Assembly (NCBI GenBank): GCA_003427395.1
Contig: BFEA01000018.1
Location: 5,077,993 to 5,113,396 of the forward strand
Direction of reading: 5' to 3'
DNA: 35,404 bases
Origin: Chara braunii
Taxonomy: Eukaryota > Streptophyta > Charophyceae > Charales > Characeae
Shown here: piece after piece, positions 1-9,244 of the stretch
How positions within the stretch are numbered: position 1 is the first letter of the stretch
Layout of the letters: each line of letters opens with the position of its first letter
Notes under the pieces: generated by a model
Database searches by the model: none
Told to the model about the DNA's origin: nothing
Seen by the model: the letters and a program-made list of their open reading frames with translations, nothing else
Translations under genes and position numbers: made by a program

Positions 1-7
1 CGGGTGC

Positions 8-35
8 CGTTACTCACCGTTACTCACCGTTACTG
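8..35. repeat. Short tandem repeat of a 10-bp unit
   Basis: The unit CCGTTACTCA is repeated nearly three times at the window edge, followed by a doubled CATACGAGCT at about 61-80. No gene or known element is recognised in the first 200 bases. Confidence 0.6.
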
Positions 36-204
36 GGCAAACCAGCAGCAAGTACTAAATCATACGAGCTCATACGAGCTGAGACGTGACTCAGGGAAGA
101 GCAATTTCCCGGTGGACACGAGCGAAATAAACGAGTGCCTGGTGCCCATTGTACCAGGTCAACTCAAAGGTCACCGACTCGCCCCGATATGGTGATCCTC
201 CAAG

Positions 205-231
205 TCAACCAATCAATCAACAACTCGTCAA

Positions 232-263
<32 letters not shown>

Positions 264-264
264 T
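205..264. repeat. (AATC)n microsatellite
   Basis: A run of AATC units, interrupted at its left end, lies directly downstream of the stop codon of the MATE gene, in its presumed 3' UTR. It is a simple-sequence repeat with no further function visible. Confidence 0.85.
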
Positions 265-3091
265 AAGGTTGGTAGGACGAAGGCAGCAAAGGTTCCGTGA
301 GAGAGGAGCCTTGAGAAAGTGAAGAAGACCTCCGAGGGCCATGGGTGTCGGGAGGACCATAATAGCGAGCACCTTCTGCGTCCTCGCACTCTTGGGGAGA
401 AGGGCAAAGACGGTGAGCACCCACTGGAGATCCAGAATAGCAAGCTTGTGCATCCCCGCACTCTTGTGGAGAAGGATGAAGATGGTGAGGATCAACTGTC
501 GTCGATTGATTCGTCTTCTCCGTCGACTGCGCCCATGCGATCTTCGTCGTTATTAGTGGTGATTGAGGAGGTGTTCCCTCTTTCTCTCCCTCCCCCTCCC
601 CCTCTCCCTCTCCTTCGCTATCGCCAGTGATCTCCCCCGTGTTAGCCTCCTCCCCGACGGGAATCCGTCGCCAGTCTATGGATCGTAAGGCGAAGAGATA
701 CAGCAGCAAGAAATTCAAGAACTGCGCCACAGCCAACCCCATCCAGAAGGCCTTGACACCCATGTTCGTGCGGAAAGCCAGTGATATGCCAAGTGTCAGC
801 CCCACAGCGTACGCGGGAATCACGATGATTGCCGGCAGGCGTTGATTACCAGTGCATCTGGCTATGGCGGCTGCCATGGACGCCGGACTCTCTGCCAACG
901 AACACAATCCAACGAAAGGCAACACCTCATCAACGGTCTGGATGACGTGGAGGTCGTCAGTGAAGAGGGGTGTCCATGTTCCTCTGCACAACAGCATGGT
1001 CACGAGACCCATCAGGCCTCCGACCAGCGACAGGAGAGAGCCCACGTGGGCGCACAAGCGTGCCCGATCGGGACGACGCGCGCCAAGCTCGTTAGTCAAT
1101 CGAATGCTGGACGCTAAGTACATGCCCGATGGGACCATCAAGTACAGACAGGAGAGATTCGAAGTTACCGACATGGATGCCACGCTGACCGCTTGATTGG
1201 GAAGAAGACCGGCCAGGACGGTCATTAACTCGTAGCACCACCACTCCACAGCTATCGCGAGACAAGCTGGGAGAGCGATGGCCATCATCGGGCGGAGGTT
1301 GGAGAAGCATTCGCTAGAGAAACCAGTCCACCTCGACCGGTAAAAGAGCGCGACGACGAGTAACAGCGAGAGAAGAATGGTCAGGTCGGTCATGAAGAGC
1401 GCGATCGCGACTCCGCCGATCCCCAGATCCAGACGGTTGATCAGCACCCAGCTGGCCGTCATCTGCACCCCCAGCGCTAGCGCCGTGCTCATCATGATTG
1501 GCCGGGTGATGGACTGCGAGCGGAGGAACGCGCAAAGCGCGCTGACACCCGCGCAGGCCACGAAGTCCGGGACTAGGAAGGCTAGAAATCGCGCAGTAAC
1601 TGCCACTACAGCCGGGCTCTGCCCCGTCGCAATCAGAAGCGGCGGAAGGGCCAACCACACCGACGTGGTCAATACGCAAACAGCCAACAAGAGGAGCAAT
1701 CCGCGCTGAACTGTCAAGGAAAGTTCCCGAAACTTTCCCGCTCCGTAAGCCTTGCCGCAAAGGATCTCAATCCCGACCGACACGCCGGATAACAGACAGA
1801 AGCCCGTTAGATTGGCCAAGACGAGAGCAAGACCGCCGCCGGCAAGAGTGACCGTGCCCAGAGGACCCAAGGACATAGCCGCCACGGAGAATCGCGACTG
1901 CCAGAGGAGATTCATGACAATGATGGGGCCGGCGAGACGAGCCTGACGACGGACCTCGGCGCTGCAACTTCCCACTTCCTCCAATGTAGGCTTAGCCGAC
2001 GACGACTTGCTGGATCCCGATACCGACAACGCGTCCTCGACCTCCCCCCTCTCTTCGTCGTCGAGCAACGCCTTGCGCTGTCTGTCTGACTGTAGCAGCG
2101 GGCAGAAACTATCGTTGCTGCTGATGGATCCTGACACCGACAATACATCCTCCTCCTCCTCCTCCTCGTCATCCCCCTGCTGCTTCTCCTCCCCACTCCT
2201 CTCTTTTCCCACCGGCCAAAACGCATCACGATGACCCACAATCGTCGAGCAAGAATTAAAATGACCACTGTTAGCATCAGCTTCTATAGCATGATTGGTC
2301 CTCGGACATTCTGGGCATTTCGAACGCCTGCTATTATTGACCTGCTGGGGGACTGCAGAACCCCAGGGAGGACAGGGAGGACAACCACCACACACGTCTT
2401 GGGCAATTCCAGAACGAGGAGGATGAGAGCCGTCAGTGTCCGAGAACTCAACAGCACTCTCCTCGATGATCCCCAGGTGGCACATCGAGTCCATATCGGA
2501 AGACGAACTCGACACGCTACGACGAGGCGGGGGATGAGAATGGGAGACAGGAGGAGGAGGAGGAGGAGGAGGAAGAGAGCCACCGAGAGAGCAGAAGGCG
2601 ATAGATCCGACGCCATCAGGATGGGAAAGGACACCAAACGGCTGCGGCTGGCCACGTTCGCGCGCCGACCAGTAGGCTATCCGGTCGTGCGAAGCGGAGA
2701 CCTGGTCGTCCATGCAGCAGCAGTGAACAGCAGCTGGCGACGAAGCAGCAAGCGGGCGGCGTCTGGATCCACCGCCGCCGGGCTCAGCATATAAACTGTG
2801 GTCGTGAGCCAGCTCTCCATGACTGCGAGGATAAACATGAGGACAGTAAGCGTAGTGCTGACAATGACGATCCCTATCGCGACGAGCATTATCCAAATGC
2901 GACTGCGCGTCGTCGCTAACGCCGTAACCGTCAGTCTGAACGCCTAGCTCCTGTCCCGCCCGGTGTGTGAGATTATCAGATTCATCACCGTTGACCAGCC
3001 GATGGTCAATGGTGCAGCGGCCGTCTGATTTACGGGGAAGAGCAGGACGAGGAGAAGGACATGCAGGCGGAGGAGTAACTACAGCCACCAT
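263..3091 (-). CDS. MATE-family multidrug and toxin extrusion (DTX-like) transporter with long N-terminal extension
   Basis: The ORF is intronless and reads 942 codons from the ATG at 3091 (context AAGATGG) to a TAG at 263-265. The frame is open further upstream but with no ATG. The MATE core lies at about residues 380-810. It has about twelve hydrophobic segments and plant-MATE signatures: EILCGKAYG (about 442-450), NELGARRPDRA (about 667-677) and the SLAESPAS segment before the last helices. Known family members export organic cations, flavonoids, citrate or hormones by H+ or Na+ antiport at the plasma membrane or tonoplast; the substrate here cannot be told. Plant MATEs are usually about 500 residues. 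This one adds about 380 N-terminal residues rich in Ser, Pro, Asp/Glu and Arg (a proline run near 175, an acidic run near 308) and about 130 C-terminal residues with a Gly-Glu repeat. A later start (for example codons 200 or 203) or an unrecognised upstream intron is possible. The core assignment is secure; the extension is not. Confidence 0.85.
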
Positions 3092-3260
3092 CTTGGTGAT
3101 CGGAGAACTCCTCCCCAAAGTAGCGATGGAGATCGCAAGGCTGGGGTCATACACCCAAAGAGGATGGACGGCTGTTCTTCGCCCTATTGCTGTCTCACCG
3201 CCGCTGAAAACACCATCACTGATACGACTACCGCCGCCAAACAACGATAAAACTACTCGT

Positions 3261-3268
3261 AAATTATA
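3261..3268 (-). promoter_or_regulatory. Weak TATA-box candidate upstream of the MATE gene
   Basis: The minus strand reads TATAATTT about 170 bases upstream of the chosen ATG. It is only an AT-rich match in a suitable place; no start site can be seen. Confidence 0.15.
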
Positions 3269-3477
3269 CTACTTCCAACAATAAACGAGAACAATAGTCG
3301 TTACGGTAGTGGACAGTGGATTCGTCAGCGTTAGCGTTGATGGCTAGAGAAAGAGAAAAAGAAGGGCAAAAGAAAGTTGCCCGTGATTGCCTTTATGGAG
3401 TAACATCAGCCAAAAAGGCTCAACGCGGGTGCTTCAAATTTCAAAACGGATTCCGATATGCAGAAACTCCGGAAATG

Positions 3478-3500
3478 CTCTCTCTCTCTCTCTCTCTCTC
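3478..3500. repeat. (CT)n microsatellite
   Basis: About 11 CT units following GGAAATG, the same lead-in seen at the longer CT tract at 4006, so the two loci look like duplicates. Confidence 0.9.
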
Positions 3501-4004
3501 GGGACCGATAAGACTCATCATCAGAGAAGCACACCGACGCCAGCTGCCTCATAACGGATTCCGATAAGACTCACCGACGCCAGCATTCGGTAGCTCTACA
3601 ATCCTTGGATGTTGTGGTCCAGTAGTCTTCACCATAGCCAGCGTGAGTCCCGGAGTAGCGCACACCCATGAGCTCTGCGATAAGCGATCGGTCGTACTGG
3701 CGTAGTCTGCCAATCCGTTGACCTGCGGCGGAGCTGAGATCCCAACGAGCTTCAACTCCCTCGTCCCAGCCAACTGCGACCTGCATCACAGGAAGCTTCA
3801 CGCAAGACCAAATGGTGTCTCAGTAAAATCCGTGCGTTTCTCTGAGTCCTGGGAGGCATTCCACCACATTCCCTCTCTCTACTTTGTACTGCACTAGTCA
3901 GCACTGACGTGCTACCGCCCCATCAGCAGCAGCCCTGCTTACATGCGGATGGCACCGAATTAGTCGGTCGAAAAGAAAAAAGAACTTGCACAAACTCCGG
4001 AAAT

Positions 4005-4005
<1 letters not shown>

Positions 4006-4067
<62 letters not shown>
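4006..4067. repeat. (CT)n microsatellite
   Basis: A pure run of about 31 CT units. Confidence 0.95.
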
Positions 4068-4069
<2 letters not shown>

Positions 4070-4100
4070 CGTCCTTTTACACACACAGGCTCACAGCGTG

Positions 4101-4197
4101 AGTGAGAGAAACGAGTTCTCTCTAGTACGCACGCACATCCAGACAACCCGAGTGACTCGAGTGAGAGAAATGAGTTCTCTCTAGTACGCACGCACAT
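4101..4197. repeat. 38-bp direct duplication between CT and GA tracts
   Basis: 4101-4138 and 4160-4197 are the same 38 bp with one C/T difference. Each copy holds a 7-bp inverted repeat, GAGAGAA and TTCTCTC. The pair sits between the CT tract (4006) and a GA tract (4202-4227). Confidence 0.85.

Positions 4198-4201
<4 letters not shown>

Positions 4202-4227
<26 letters not shown>
4202..4227. repeat. (GA)n microsatellite
   Basis: About 13 GA units immediately after the 38-bp duplication. Confidence 0.9.
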
Positions 4228-4228
<1 letters not shown>

Positions 4229-5100
4229 AACTCAAGAAGACTTTCACGTAAGAAGAAATCTATTTTGCCTTCCCTCCGTGCCCTCTCAATCTCGCTGTTC
4301 GCTCCCCGCTTTCCCCTCTTCACTTTTTCGTGTCTACTCACCTTCACTCCTGCTAGCCGATCTTGAACAATACCAGAACAGCCACCTTCACACTTGAAAA
4401 GCCATCGCACATCAAACCCACCAGGTCCTCGCAGGTATCGCTCCTAAGAGCCAAAGGGATCCACCATCTAACAAAGCGGTGCCACCGCCCAGTAGACACA
4501 CCTTTTGCCGACTCGCATCCTCCATCCAAGCGACAACTTCAAGGTCGCTTCCCCTCTCCTTCTTGCTATTGCTATCCCGAATGGCCAACCAAGCGGCATC
4601 CGCCATCGCCGGCCGGGAGTAGAAACAGCGATCGATGACTTTTCATACAATCCGCCTCAGGATTTTCTGCGTACTATGTACTATATAGCTCTGTTTTCTA
4701 TGCGGTCCGTTCCATCTGCCTTCACATGGCGCCAACATCCGTTAGGAGCATGGCAATCAACCGACGGGATTTTTTCCTTTCTACTTCCCTCCTTTTCCAC
4801 AGGCAAGGCGCCAATCTGTCGGCGGAGTCCTTGGAAAAAGATCTGTCTGACGTCGGTACACCCGCCGATCGGGCCGAAGCATCGACAGGGCTGAGGCCGC
4901 GGCCTATGTGGTTGAATGGGTACGCACATGTGCGAAGTCATACGTCGCATCCCGCCGCAGGGGGCAGTCATCACACACATTGTATGTGATCGCAGTTATG
5001 TCCTGAAATAAGTAAAAAGTCGCACAACGCCACCCAAAACCACTAGGCGAGGGGCAAACAACATGCAATTACCTCCCTCCACCGACAGAGGTAACCTCCC

Positions 5101-5420
5101 TTCACGAAGAGAGGTAGATAGCTGTCATTGGTCTAGTATCCCACCTCTACAACAACCTGGGAAAAAAAAAAAAAAAAAAAGAGAAAGAAAGAAAAAAAGA
5201 AAACAAAAGAAAACAAAAGAGAGGTAGATAGCTTGCAGGGGTCCCCGGTATAGCCCTCTTGCCTCCTTACACAGGTACTTCTTCCTCTGAGAGCTGGACG
5301 AATATGCGGCCAGATGCATCCCGGCCTCGCCATCAAAGCGTTCAGATACATCCATTGAAGTCCTGGTGTGAGTATGCCCTTAAGAGTAGTGGTAGTAGGT
5401 AGGTAGTGAAAGATGAATGA
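5101..5420 (+). repeat. Degenerate SINE-like fragments with A-rich tract
   Basis: CTTGCAGGGGTCCCC near 5232 and a GTGGTAGTAGGTAGGTAGTGAAAG-like end near 5385-5410 match the 3' part of the SINE-like family at 5511 and 6833. The rest, including the A-rich tract at 5161-5220, is diverged. I treat this as old family debris; the boundaries are approximate. Confidence 0.4.
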
Positions 5421-5510
5421 CTTTTTTAGAAGAAAAAAAAAAAAGCAAATCTGGGAGCCATAATGAATTTAAAATTTTATATTTTTTCTGTTTTTTTTGA
5501 CAGAACGAAG

Positions 5511-5936
5511 AGTGGGTTCAAGCCCCATGGCCGCCTGCGGCGCACTTAGTGCCAACGGACTGTGATAGTCCTCTGGATACCCCTGATCGGTATTAGTGGG
5601 GTCTATGACCAACACCGGTGTGAGTGTGAGCGCGAGTGGGTTGTGTGTGGTGTGTGGGAGAGTGTTGGCCATAGCCTCTGCTGCTACTCTATGAAGGGTG
5701 GGTGACGATGAGAAAGGGAGGCACAGCTACTGGCAGGTCTGGATCTTTGTGTTAGCCAGACCCCCACTGGGGGCCCCAACCCTATACCCTAACCATTAGG
5801 GGCAAGGGGCAACATGAAATCTCCCCTTCAAAGAGAGAGGAAAAACTATGCTTGCGGGGGTCCCCTCTAGATAGTCTTAGGAGTAGGTAGTGGAAGGTAA
5901 AGCAAACAGAAGTTGAGAGAAGAATATAGACAGTTG
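5511..5936 (+). mobile_element. SINE-like element family 1, copy a (5'-truncated)
   Basis: This copy begins at the internal box-B-like GGGTTCAAGCCCC and then follows the copy at 6833-7303 closely through the body, including the GTCCCCTCTAGATAGTC segment near the 3' end. The box A half of the tRNA-like head is missing. It is followed by an A/AATAAT-rich tail at about 5957-5986. Such elements are transcribed by RNA polymerase III and copied by LINE machinery; this copy lacks the full internal promoter. Confidence 0.7.
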
Positions 5937-6011
5937 TGATCACCCCATTATAAAATTAAAAAAAATAATAATAATAAAAAAAAAAAGACATAGGCTGCAA
6001 CCAGCAAAGAG

Positions 6012-6121
6012 GATTGGATTTAATTCCTGAATCCGGATGCGTTTCTGGAGAGATGCCGAAAAGCAGATCAATCATAAGTTCTGGATCTCTCCACGTCCAG
6101 ATTCAGGAATTAAGTCCAATC
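6012..6121. repeat. 110-nt foldback with long imperfect stem
   Basis: The left arm starts GATTGGATTTAATTCCTGAA and the right arm ends with its near-exact reverse complement. Pairing continues inward through GGAGAGAT/ATCTCTCC, giving a stem of roughly 40 bp with a few mismatches and a short loop. It could be a small foldback transposon (MITE) or a microRNA-like precursor; nothing here decides between them. It lies between an A-rich tract and a 50-base T run. Confidence 0.8.
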
Positions 6122-6152
6122 ACTTTTGCCAATGGGACCAGGCCCACCGTAT

Positions 6153-6154
<2 letters not shown>

Positions 6155-6204
<50 letters not shown>
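6155..6204. repeat. Poly(T) tract, 50 bases
   Basis: An uninterrupted T run, readable as the poly(A) tail of a minus-strand retroelement copy whose body I cannot identify. Confidence 0.85.
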
Positions 6205-6205
<1 letters not shown>

Positions 6206-6624
6206 TAAGTCCATGGTGTTGTAGAGGCCACAGTCAGTGAGTACACAGTGATCACCTGGAGTAGTAGGCCACCGGTGTCCTGGAATATGGGACCACCTCC
6301 CATCCCATCCTTCCATCAATGCTCCTAGCGCACCCCCTATCCCACTATCCTACCTCAGGGTGACCAGCACTCAGGACTATTACCCTACCAATGGGCAGGC
6401 AGGTAACTTGGACCGAACAGCAGTGATAGGCACCAGGGCTGATAGGTTGCCCAGCCCTGGTGGAAGCGGAATCAGACGAGCCTTGTCGAACGTATTCTTT
6501 AGTAAAAGGCGAAACAACAGTACGCCAACGCAGCTAGATACCATAATGATTTTTTTTATTATTATTATTTTTTTACCATAATGAATTTGAGAGGAGTAGT
6601 GTAGTTTAGAAAAAATAGCAGTAA

Positions 6625-6832
6625 TGGGTTGTGTGTGGTGTGTGGGAGAGTGTTGGCTATAGCCTCTGCTGCTACTCGATGAGGGGTGGGGGACGATGAG
6701 AAAGGGAGGTGCAGCTACTGCCAAAATGCTCGGTCTTTGCGTTAGCCATGCTTGCAGGGGTCCCCTCTATATAGTCTTAGGAGTGGTGGTAGGAAGGTAG
6801 TGAAAGGCCAGAGAGAATTTGAGAGAAGAACA
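6625..6832 (+). mobile_element. SINE-like element family 1, copy b (partial, internal deletion)
   Basis: The text from TGGGTTGTGTGTGGTGTGTG through the AGTCTTAGGAG end matches copies a and c, but the head is missing and the middle segment present in the others is deleted near 6722-6750. It abuts copy c directly, so the two form a head-to-tail pair. Confidence 0.65.
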
Positions 6833-7303
6833 TAGCTCACTTGGTTAGGCATGCAAGTGGCATTCAGGAGGTTGTGGGTTCAAGCCCCATGGCCGCCTGC
6901 GGCGCACTTAGTGCCAACGGACTGTGATAGTCCTCTGGTTACCCCTGATCGGTATTAGCGGGGTCTATGACCAACACTGGTGTGAGTGTGAGCGCGAGTG
7001 GGTTGTGCGTGGTGTGTGGGAGAGTGTTGGCCATAGCCTCTGCTGCTACTCTATGAAGGGCGGGGGACGATGAGAAAGGGAGGCACAGCTACTGGCAGGT
7101 CCCGGTCTTTGTGTTCGCCAGACCCCCACTGGCTGCCCCTACCCTATACCCTCACCATTAGGGGCAAGGGGCAACATGAAATCTCCCCTTCACAGAGAGA
7201 GGAAAACTATGCTTGCAGGGGTCCCCTCTAGATAGTCTTAGGAGAAGGTAATGGAAGGTAAGAGAAACAGAAGTTGAGAGAAGAGTATAGGAAAAAAAAA
7301 AAG
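6833..7303 (+). mobile_element. SINE-like element family 1, copy c (complete tRNA-like head)
   Basis: The head reads as a tRNA-like Pol III promoter: a box A resemblance TAGCTCACTTGGTTAGG at 6833-6849 and box B GGTTCAAGCC at about 6878-6887. A body of about 400 bp, shared with copy a, ends in an A-rich tail at 7291-7303. I recognise the architecture of a tRNA-derived SINE but not the family name. Confidence 0.75.
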
Positions 7304-8080
7304 AAAACAGTAATAAATAACATCACAAGAAGAAAAGAAATCAGCGGGGCCAAGGTTTACGTTGTTGGAGCAGAATAGTCTTTGGCTTGGCATATACTGA
7401 ATCTCATCCCCCCACCAAACGGCGCAGTAGTGGAGGTACAAGCAGAGGCGTCGCAGGTGCAACTCGACATGCAGAAGAGAATCACATCGACAGAATTCAG
7501 GAGGTGGAATCTCGGCATATCCGCTGATCTGGCTCTTTCGGGCATTTGAAAACTTGAGGACACCGGCCCATATGGCTGCACCATCCTGCATGGCAGGAGG
7601 GCACAGGCCATATAAGGTAAATTCATGGGGCAAATTCAGTACAGACACAAAAACAGTTTATAAATTGCACTTCAGGGCCTTCAGGCATTACCCCACACAT
7701 AACACGCGCGTACCTGACCGGAAAGCTAGCTTGTATACATTGCCTGAAGTGCAATTTGAAACTGTTTTCAATCGTTTATTAACATGGAAGTCCCCAAAGC
7801 CCTGATCTGAGCCAGGTGAGCTGAGCGAGGCTCTCTGGTAAAAATCCTTCTTCTCGTGGTCTTTTTCTTCGTTTCCCCCCCCCCCCCTTTTCTGGCCTTT
7901 CTTTGAAGAGCTATGGCTGTCCAAAGTCCGACCTACCCGGCACACATTTGAGTGCAGGTACGTCGCCGCCAAACTGAACTTAGACATTCTCAAAAATGGC
8001 TGTTCAGTTTGCAATAACCTAGCCTGAGTAGTCGCACTCAGGCCTATTCTTGTGCACGTAGGCACAATTGCGGCGGCATT
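7304..8080. other. Noncoding stretch without recognised gene
   Basis: The short open frames here do not resemble any protein I know. The only structure I see is the inverted repeat at 7650-7768 and homopolymer runs, including a C run near 7877. Confidence 0.45.
7650..7768. repeat. Inverted repeat, about 26-bp arms, 66-bp spacer
   Basis: 7650-7676 and 7743-7768 are reverse complements apart from small differences; the shared core is TTGCACTTCAGG / CCTGAAGTGCAA. The arrangement suits a foldback element or a transcribed hairpin. Confidence 0.75.
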
Positions 8081-8155
8081 CGTGGCCGTTTCTTTTTTTT
8101 TTTCCTCCCTCCTTCCTTTTTTTTTTTTTTCTCCCTGGTAAGGGCAGCTCCTTTT

Positions 8156-8186
<31 letters not shown>

Positions 8187-8278
8187 GTAATTGTGGTCCG
8201 ATGGACCACGGATCAGATATTAAACTGATCAGAACAGATACTACACTTGATCTCAGCCAAACGGCCGAGAAGAAGCAT
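8187..8278 (-). pseudogene. U2 snRNA retro-pseudogene (3'-truncated, poly(A)-tailed)
   Basis: On the minus strand this reads as the 5' part of U2 snRNA: TTCTCGGCC, then GATCAAGTGTAGTATCTGTT (containing the GTAGTA branch-site recognition sequence), then the stem-loop IIa/b region ending in GTGGTCCATCGGACCAC. The Sm site and 3' stem-loops III and IV are absent. Instead the sequence passes into an A run of more than 30 bases (T on the plus strand, up to 8186). No plant upstream element is obvious before it. Several changes from the conserved plant sequence, such as GGCCGTTTGGCTGAG, also suggest a non-functional copy mobilised by LINE machinery. Confidence 0.8.
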
Positions 8279-8382
8279 AAATCTAGAAATGGCAGCTCTT
8301 TTTCGAATGAGAAGCCTCCCCTTTCTTCCCAGTCATTTCCCAGAATCGACTAGAGTCAAACTCAGTAGGGTCTTCTAACCCA

Positions 8383-8460
8383 ATTAGCCTTTAAGTTATG
8401 GTTAGGTGTTTGCCGGCCGAGCCGTTGGTTGTGTGTTCGAGTCTTGTATTCGGATTACAT
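8383..8460 (+). repeat. tRNA-like (SINE head) unit, family 2, copy a
   Basis: A unit of about 75 nt starting TTAGCC and carrying a box-B-like TGTTCGAGTC. It is nearly repeated at 8611-8682. The size and promoter boxes resemble a diverged tRNA or a tRNA-derived SINE head; no standard anticodon arm can be assigned with confidence. Confidence 0.5.
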
Positions 8461-8610
8461 GTGCTTTCGCGCAGTAACCGCCGTAGAAATTGTACTATGT
8501 GCAGTGTGGCTGTGTAGGGGTGAGTGTGGTTGGGTACACCGTGTTGCGGATGTCCGTGCTGGGGTGGGGTGAAGTGCTCATGTTGGGGCTTCATTTTCAC
8601 CCCAGCCCAC

Positions 8611-8682
8611 TTAGCCTTATGGGTAGGTGTTTGCCTGCCGAGCCGTTGGTTGTGTGTTCGAGTCTTGTATTCGGATTACACC
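8611..8682 (+). repeat. tRNA-like (SINE head) unit, family 2, copy b
   Basis: Near-copy of 8383-8460: TTAGCCTTATGGGTAGGTG (box A-like) and TGTTCGAGTCTTGTATTCGG (box B and 3' side). About 150 bp of G/T-rich sequence separates the two copies. Confidence 0.5.
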
Positions 8683-8689
8683 TGTTATT

Positions 8690-9244
8690 CTAACTTCGCC
8701 CGCAGCATTCTACAGTAACCTAACCAGTCCAAGTATTGAGGAATTAAGGACAGTTCCCACAAGTCCCTAATGTACTGTACTCTAGCTTTGGTGCCAATAT
8801 CCTATAATAGCCTGAACTATCCTGCAAACAGAAATCATGAACAGTCCTACAGATCTGCCAACCACTATGTTTCAATCACAAGAAAACCCCCAAAAAAAGC
8901 AGACAAGGCACTCGTCCCGGGGGGCAATCCACTGCTACGAGTCCCCCAAAGGCACCCCAGCCGCCCAGCGTGTAGTAAAGAACTACATTGCCTTCCTAGT
9001 AAACCTCTTCCACTGCACCCTGTACTCCCAGTCAGCCTGTATCATTTGTTTTATGCCAGATTTGACCTCTGCTCGGACCATTGGCGGAGTCAGCCTGCTT
9101 CCACGTCTGGTCACTGAGTTCCTTAGTGTCCAAAGAGTCCACAGTATTGCACCCCTGAGTGTCTCTTCCGCATATGAGAAACATTGTGGGAAAGGTGATC
9201 GCTTTGCTGCAGTTCCCATTAACAGGAATTGAGCTGTCCATCTG
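8690..9244. other. Noncoding stretch without recognised gene
   Basis: Open frames on both strands are short and overlap one another; none carries a motif I recognise. Confidence 0.4.

Larger units (their letters stand above)
3300..5100. other. Noncoding, microsatellite-rich spacer
   Basis: I see no convincing coding sequence here. The stretch holds CT/GA microsatellites and locally duplicated text: a phrase ending GAAACTCCGGAAATG precedes CT runs near both 3465 and 3990, and ACGGATTCCGATA occurs near 3446 and 3554. Open frames here are short and compositionally biased. Confidence 0.5.

Noticed and set aside
3092-3244. Upstream extension of the MATE frame to 3244
   Set aside because: The frame is open but the first codon would be TTG; the first ATG is at 3091 in good context.
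8161-8186. Poly(T) as a Pol III terminator
   Set aside because: On the strand of the U2 copy it is poly(A), better explained as a retrotransposition tail.
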